Source: Liolophura sinensis | Taxonomy: Eukaryota; Mollusca; Polyplacophora; Chitonida; Chitonidae | Reading direction: 5' to 3' | DNA length: 64,000 nt | Assembly (NCBI RefSeq): GCF_032854445.1 | Contig: NC_088300.1 | Span: 51,742,984-51,806,983 of the forward strand | In this document: positions 61,031 through 64,000 of the stretch, piece by piece | Numbering within the stretch: position 1 is the stretch's first letter | How the letters are laid out: every line of letters begins with the position of its first letter | Program-made: the position numbers and the translations under genes | Notes under the pieces: generated by a model | What the model saw: only the letters and a program-made list of their open reading frames with translations | Databases searched by the model: none | What the model was told of the DNA's origin: nothing

Positions 61031-61036
61031 ATGATG
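61031..61036 (+). CDS. CCT7: CCT7 coding exon 1 (two codons)
   Basis: The coding part of exon 1 is only ATGATG, followed by the donor gtgagt at 61037. Sequence upstream, probably beginning within about 60850-61030, would be the 5' UTR and promoter. I see no clear TATA box at a fitting distance, and the transcription start cannot be placed from sequence alone. Confidence 0.85.
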
Positions 61037-62304
61037 GTGAGTCTGCTGTTTGAATGATAAATCGGCACTCATCTAGAATAAATGAATGGACTAAAATGGT
61101 GAATTTTTGTCTGATCACAATGACACTTGTCAACATTTTCATTTCCAACCTTTATTGATTGGACATCAGCAATATTTTTGTGCATTTCTGCGATTGTTAT
61201 ACTGTCATCTCACGTGCCGAATAACCATATTACCGGCTCGAGAAGGTTCTGATGCTTCGAAATGCATGCTTGTGCGTGTTTTGAGAATGCTTGCAAATTT
61301 CACAAGACATTATTCCTAGTTGAAGTTACATGTAATCTGCCTTATAGCCGAATTATCGGGGACAGGCTAGTCTTTTATACGTTCTGATTCAAAGCTTAAT
61401 ATCATTATGTGAGAGTTATTTGGTTGTCAAGTGTCACAACTCACTCTCATATTGCCACACACTTACATTGCGGCAGTTGTGAAGACTAGGATGACGCTGC
61501 TAGTCCGCGAGCTCCTTCACAGATGTTCATTGTGAAAAGCTGCCTATTCAATGAATGGACGTTACTTAACCACGTGAAACCACCCTCAAGTTTAAAATTC
61601 TTCACATTGCTACACTCTCACATTTGGAAGATACACAATGCATTAAACTGAAGAAATGGCCAAACCCACATTATCATGCCTTGTAGACAGAGTACCTTTC
61701 ACTCCAGTTGATCTGTACATTCTTTTATCTTTTAACAGCAACCACAGATCATCCTGCTGAAGGAGGGAACGGACTCCTCCCAGGGAAAGCCCCAAGTTGT
61801 TAGTAACATCAACGCCTGTCAGGTGATCGCTGATGCAGTCCGTACAACGCTTGGCCCGCGTGGAATGGACAAGCTGATTGTGGACAATCAAGGTTACAAT
61901 CATAAAAACTAGTATAGTTGTCCTAAAATGTGTTGACTTCTAAACATGTAGCTGGCTTGTTAATACTGTTCATTATAATATTCCATGATACATGTAGATT
62001 AATCATTACTGAATCAATAAATTTGCAGATTTTTAGTCTAAGGGCAGTTTTCCATATTTACACTTTTGATCTGTTTTACTAAATATGAAGACCTCGTCTT
62101 TAAATGTAAATTTGGTGAACAAGTATTTTGTATCCTTTAGATTTTGATTGAGTTAATCTAACTGTTCTCATATATTAGCATACTTCCTACCTTACAGGAA
62201 AGTCCACAATTTCCAATGATGGGGCTACTATAATGAAACTATTAGACATAGTGCATCCAGCAGCTAAAACCCTGGTAGACATTGCAAAGTCACAGGATGC
62301 TGAG
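61031..62304 (+). CDS. CCT7: T-complex protein 1 subunit eta, 5' part (exons 1-3)
   Basis: The product is one of the eight subunits of the cytosolic chaperonin TRiC/CCT, which folds actin, tubulin and other proteins using ATP. The coding sequence joins 61031-61036, 61739-61892 and 62198-62304, giving 89 complete codons with phases that fit. The protein begins [18 protein letters not shown] and continues with [19 protein letters not shown]. The equatorial-domain ATP-site motifs LGPRGMDKL and [11 protein letters not shown] are intact, and the visible part ends at AKSQDAE. In the family this is followed by GDGTTS, which must lie on a later exon outside the window. Full-length CCT7 is about 540 residues, so roughly one sixth is present. 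Introns are GT-AG (donors gtgagt, gttaca, gtatgg; acceptors aacag, tacag). The start is chosen because ATGATG is followed directly by a donor and reproduces the family's usual MM start. The identification rests on recalled family sequence, but the match is strong. Confidence 0.96.
61037..61738 (+). other. CCT7 intron 1
   Basis: This 702-bp GT-AG intron separates the two-codon first coding exon from exon 2. A 70-codon open frame at 61107-61319 has no recognised similarity and is probably chance. Confidence 0.85.
61739..61892 (+). CDS. CCT7: CCT7 coding exon 2
   Basis: This 154-bp exon follows a pyrimidine-rich acceptor ending in tttaacag. It encodes the N-terminal extension and first helices of the equatorial domain, including the nucleotide-binding LGPRGMDKL motif. 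It ends in phase 1, leaving a G that pairs with GA at the start of exon 3 to make a glycine codon. An open frame on the opposite strand here (61643-61903) is a shadow of this exon. Confidence 0.96.
61893..62197 (+). other. CCT7 intron 2
   Basis: This 305-bp GT-AG intron has a donor gttaca that deviates from the usual GTAAG/GTGAG, and an AT-rich body. No repeat was recognised inside it. Confidence 0.9.
62198..62304 (+). CDS. CCT7: CCT7 coding exon 3
   Basis: This 107-bp exon lies between acceptor cttacag and donor gtatgg. It encodes [16 protein letters not shown] and then [19 protein letters not shown]. The NDGAT motif contacts nucleotide in group II chaperonins. The exon ends exactly on a codon boundary. 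Confidence 0.96.
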
Positions 62305-64000
62305 GTATGGTTTTATTCTTTAATCATCTTAGTAAACCCAGTGATGTTGGTGTTGTAACACCGTGAATAGACTGTGTCATTAACCTATGGTATTGGAGAG
62401 GTTTTGAAATGAAAACCTGTGAATGTGAAGAGAGAAGATGAAAGGGCAATGTTTAAAGTGAACATAAAGTCTGCCACTATATGTACATAGAAAAAATGAT
62501 ATAGGACACAGTTATCAAATATGTAGATAATAGTGTAAAGTTTTGAAAGCCGAGAAGATGAAGCTCAGCTTTGTGGATATGGCACCGACAGGTGATTCAT
62601 TCAGAGTAGCCAGGTTGTAGAAGCCCCTATGAATTTGACCAATCACTAGCGCTGAAAGCATCACATGATAATTGGCTGTCATGTCAAAAAACCTCTCGAT
62701 TGTCAGTATGATGTCTTATAGTGGATATTGATGCAATAAGTAGGATTTTGCCATTAGTTTAAGTGTTAAACTGATGCATTTTGGACCACACATATATGAG
62801 CAGGGAACTGAGAACGATTGCCCTGCCATAATGCGTACAGGATACTGCAGTAATTTGTCAGTGAGCTGGCAAGAAAACTGCCTCGGGAGAGTCATTGCTT
62901 GAAGAAAATATTATGGTTTTGCAGTATTTTTCCTCAGCAAAAAGGTCAGGTTTATTACGAAAATTTTTTCCCAGGTCTGAAACAGTCTGTGATCAGTCAG
63001 AAGGTCCTGCTATATTCAGTAAATTTCGTGAAGTCGGTAGGCTACAGCCAGCTAGGCCAAGTGCTTAGGACCGCTAAAACATGATGCTTGTGTCCACAAG
63101 TTTTCAGAACATTTCTGGAATACTACTTTAGTAGTTAATTCAGCTTTAGTGGCTGGCTTTATGTTCATTTTAAACAAACACAGTATGTATCTACCCAAAG
63201 GCTTGATACCTTTTACTGGTGTATGTAAGGTAATGCCAGTTAATTGGGATGAAATAACTTGAAATTAACATGTTTGGAAAGTAGATCAACATAAATACTA
63301 CATGTATTAGGATATGAAAAGGATGAGTAAAAGTGCTTTTTCAAACTTTCTGTCAAATAAGCTCTGTCTCTGTGATTTCAAGCTAGAATATTCAAATAAT
63401 CCCTATCATTATTTTTCAAATAGGTCCACAATTAGTCAGCTTTGTAATGTTCATTACCAGTTATCAAAGCGTTACACTTGTGGAAAAGGAAGAGTTATCT
63501 CCCTTGTGATGGTATGGCGCTGTTCTGGCTTCATTTTCCAGTCACGTTTTGGGAGAAAATTCAGGTTTCCAGAGAGTTAGCCTGTGTTTGATTGTAGCAC
63601 ATGCTTTAGTCAGTGAAACGCACACTGCTTTGCTAACTTTCACAAGATTGTTTGGAAGTTCAAGTCTATGTTGGTGGTTGAATGATGAAGAATAAAAATG
63701 ACTAAAACATATTTAAGCTATGAATCACTTAGAATTTGAAATAAATTTAAATTTTATTTTTACATTTCACCCATCTTGCATGCTTATAATTTAACTGAAG
63801 ACAAAATGTGGTTATTAATTAAAAAAACTTTCTACATCCACGACAGTCCATTGGAGATGTCGTAAAACTCCTTCCTGCCTGTGTCAATACGGTGCAAAGC
63901 TGCGAGCTCATTTGTTCTCTACTTTATTACATCACAGTTATCAGTGTACGTGCGCCCATAACGCATATATGAAATACACATGTACTGCAGTGTCACAGAA
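62305..64000 (+). other. CCT7 intron 3, incomplete
   Basis: Sequence after exon 3 to the window edge. I searched by eye for the expected next coding block (GDGTTS and the following helices) and did not find it, so the intron is probably longer than 1.7 kb. Open frames at 62899-63084 and 63314-63580 resemble nothing known to me and are probably chance. Confidence 0.75.

Overview
The window is eukaryotic, intron-containing, AT-rich DNA, most likely from a mollusc or another lophotrochozoan. The evidence is the density of tRNA-derived SINE copies with tails of the type found in molluscan genomes (a TTGAGTACGGCGT-like core, then ACACCAATCAAATAAATAAA or ACCCCAAGCACTCACTC-like ends), long (TA)n microsatellites, a decayed non-LTR retrotransposon, and a gene with GT-AG introns. 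No bacterial operon, CRISPR array, rRNA gene or intact tRNA gene was seen. The species assignment is an inference from repeat character only.

Only one gene can be supported: the 5' end of CCT7, the eta subunit of the cytosolic chaperonin TRiC/CCT. It lies on the + strand at 61031-62304 and runs off the right edge. Three coding exons are visible. The first holds only two codons (ATGATG), and exons 2 and 3 encode the conserved N-terminal equatorial domain including LGPRGMDKL and [11 protein letters not shown]. The last 1.7 kb of the window is the following intron.

The remaining 61 kb has no recognisable protein-coding gene. It is a mosaic of the following. (1) SINE family A copies in both orientations, from about 7 kb to 60.5 kb. 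(2) SINE family B copies near 27.2, 47.7 and 57.1 kb, whose tail is similar to that of family A. (3) A third SINE-like family C, confined to about 6.9-23 kb, with one nearly full copy at 11.5-11.96 kb. (4) A broken LINE reverse transcriptase at 40.95-42.26 kb. (5) Minisatellites with 39-, 46-, 22- and 18-bp units. (6) Six (TA)n arrays, two of them inside a nested palindrome at 50.35-50.65 kb. (7) Less AT-rich islands without clear coding content that could be conserved regulatory DNA, best at 39.9-40.3 kb, 36.4-37.1 kb, 46.3-46.8 kb, 23.6-24.6 kb and 55.2-55.7 kb.

The most important quality issue is at 31475-36311. A segment of about 2.32 kb occurs twice in direct orientation, on the two sides of a gap of exactly 200 Ns, and most of the differences I noticed are single-base indels. 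This looks like two overlapping contig ends, or two haplotypes, joined without being merged, so one copy is probably not real. I found no convincing new biological system. The best candidates for follow-up are the nested TA palindrome, the related SINE tails and the non-coding islands.
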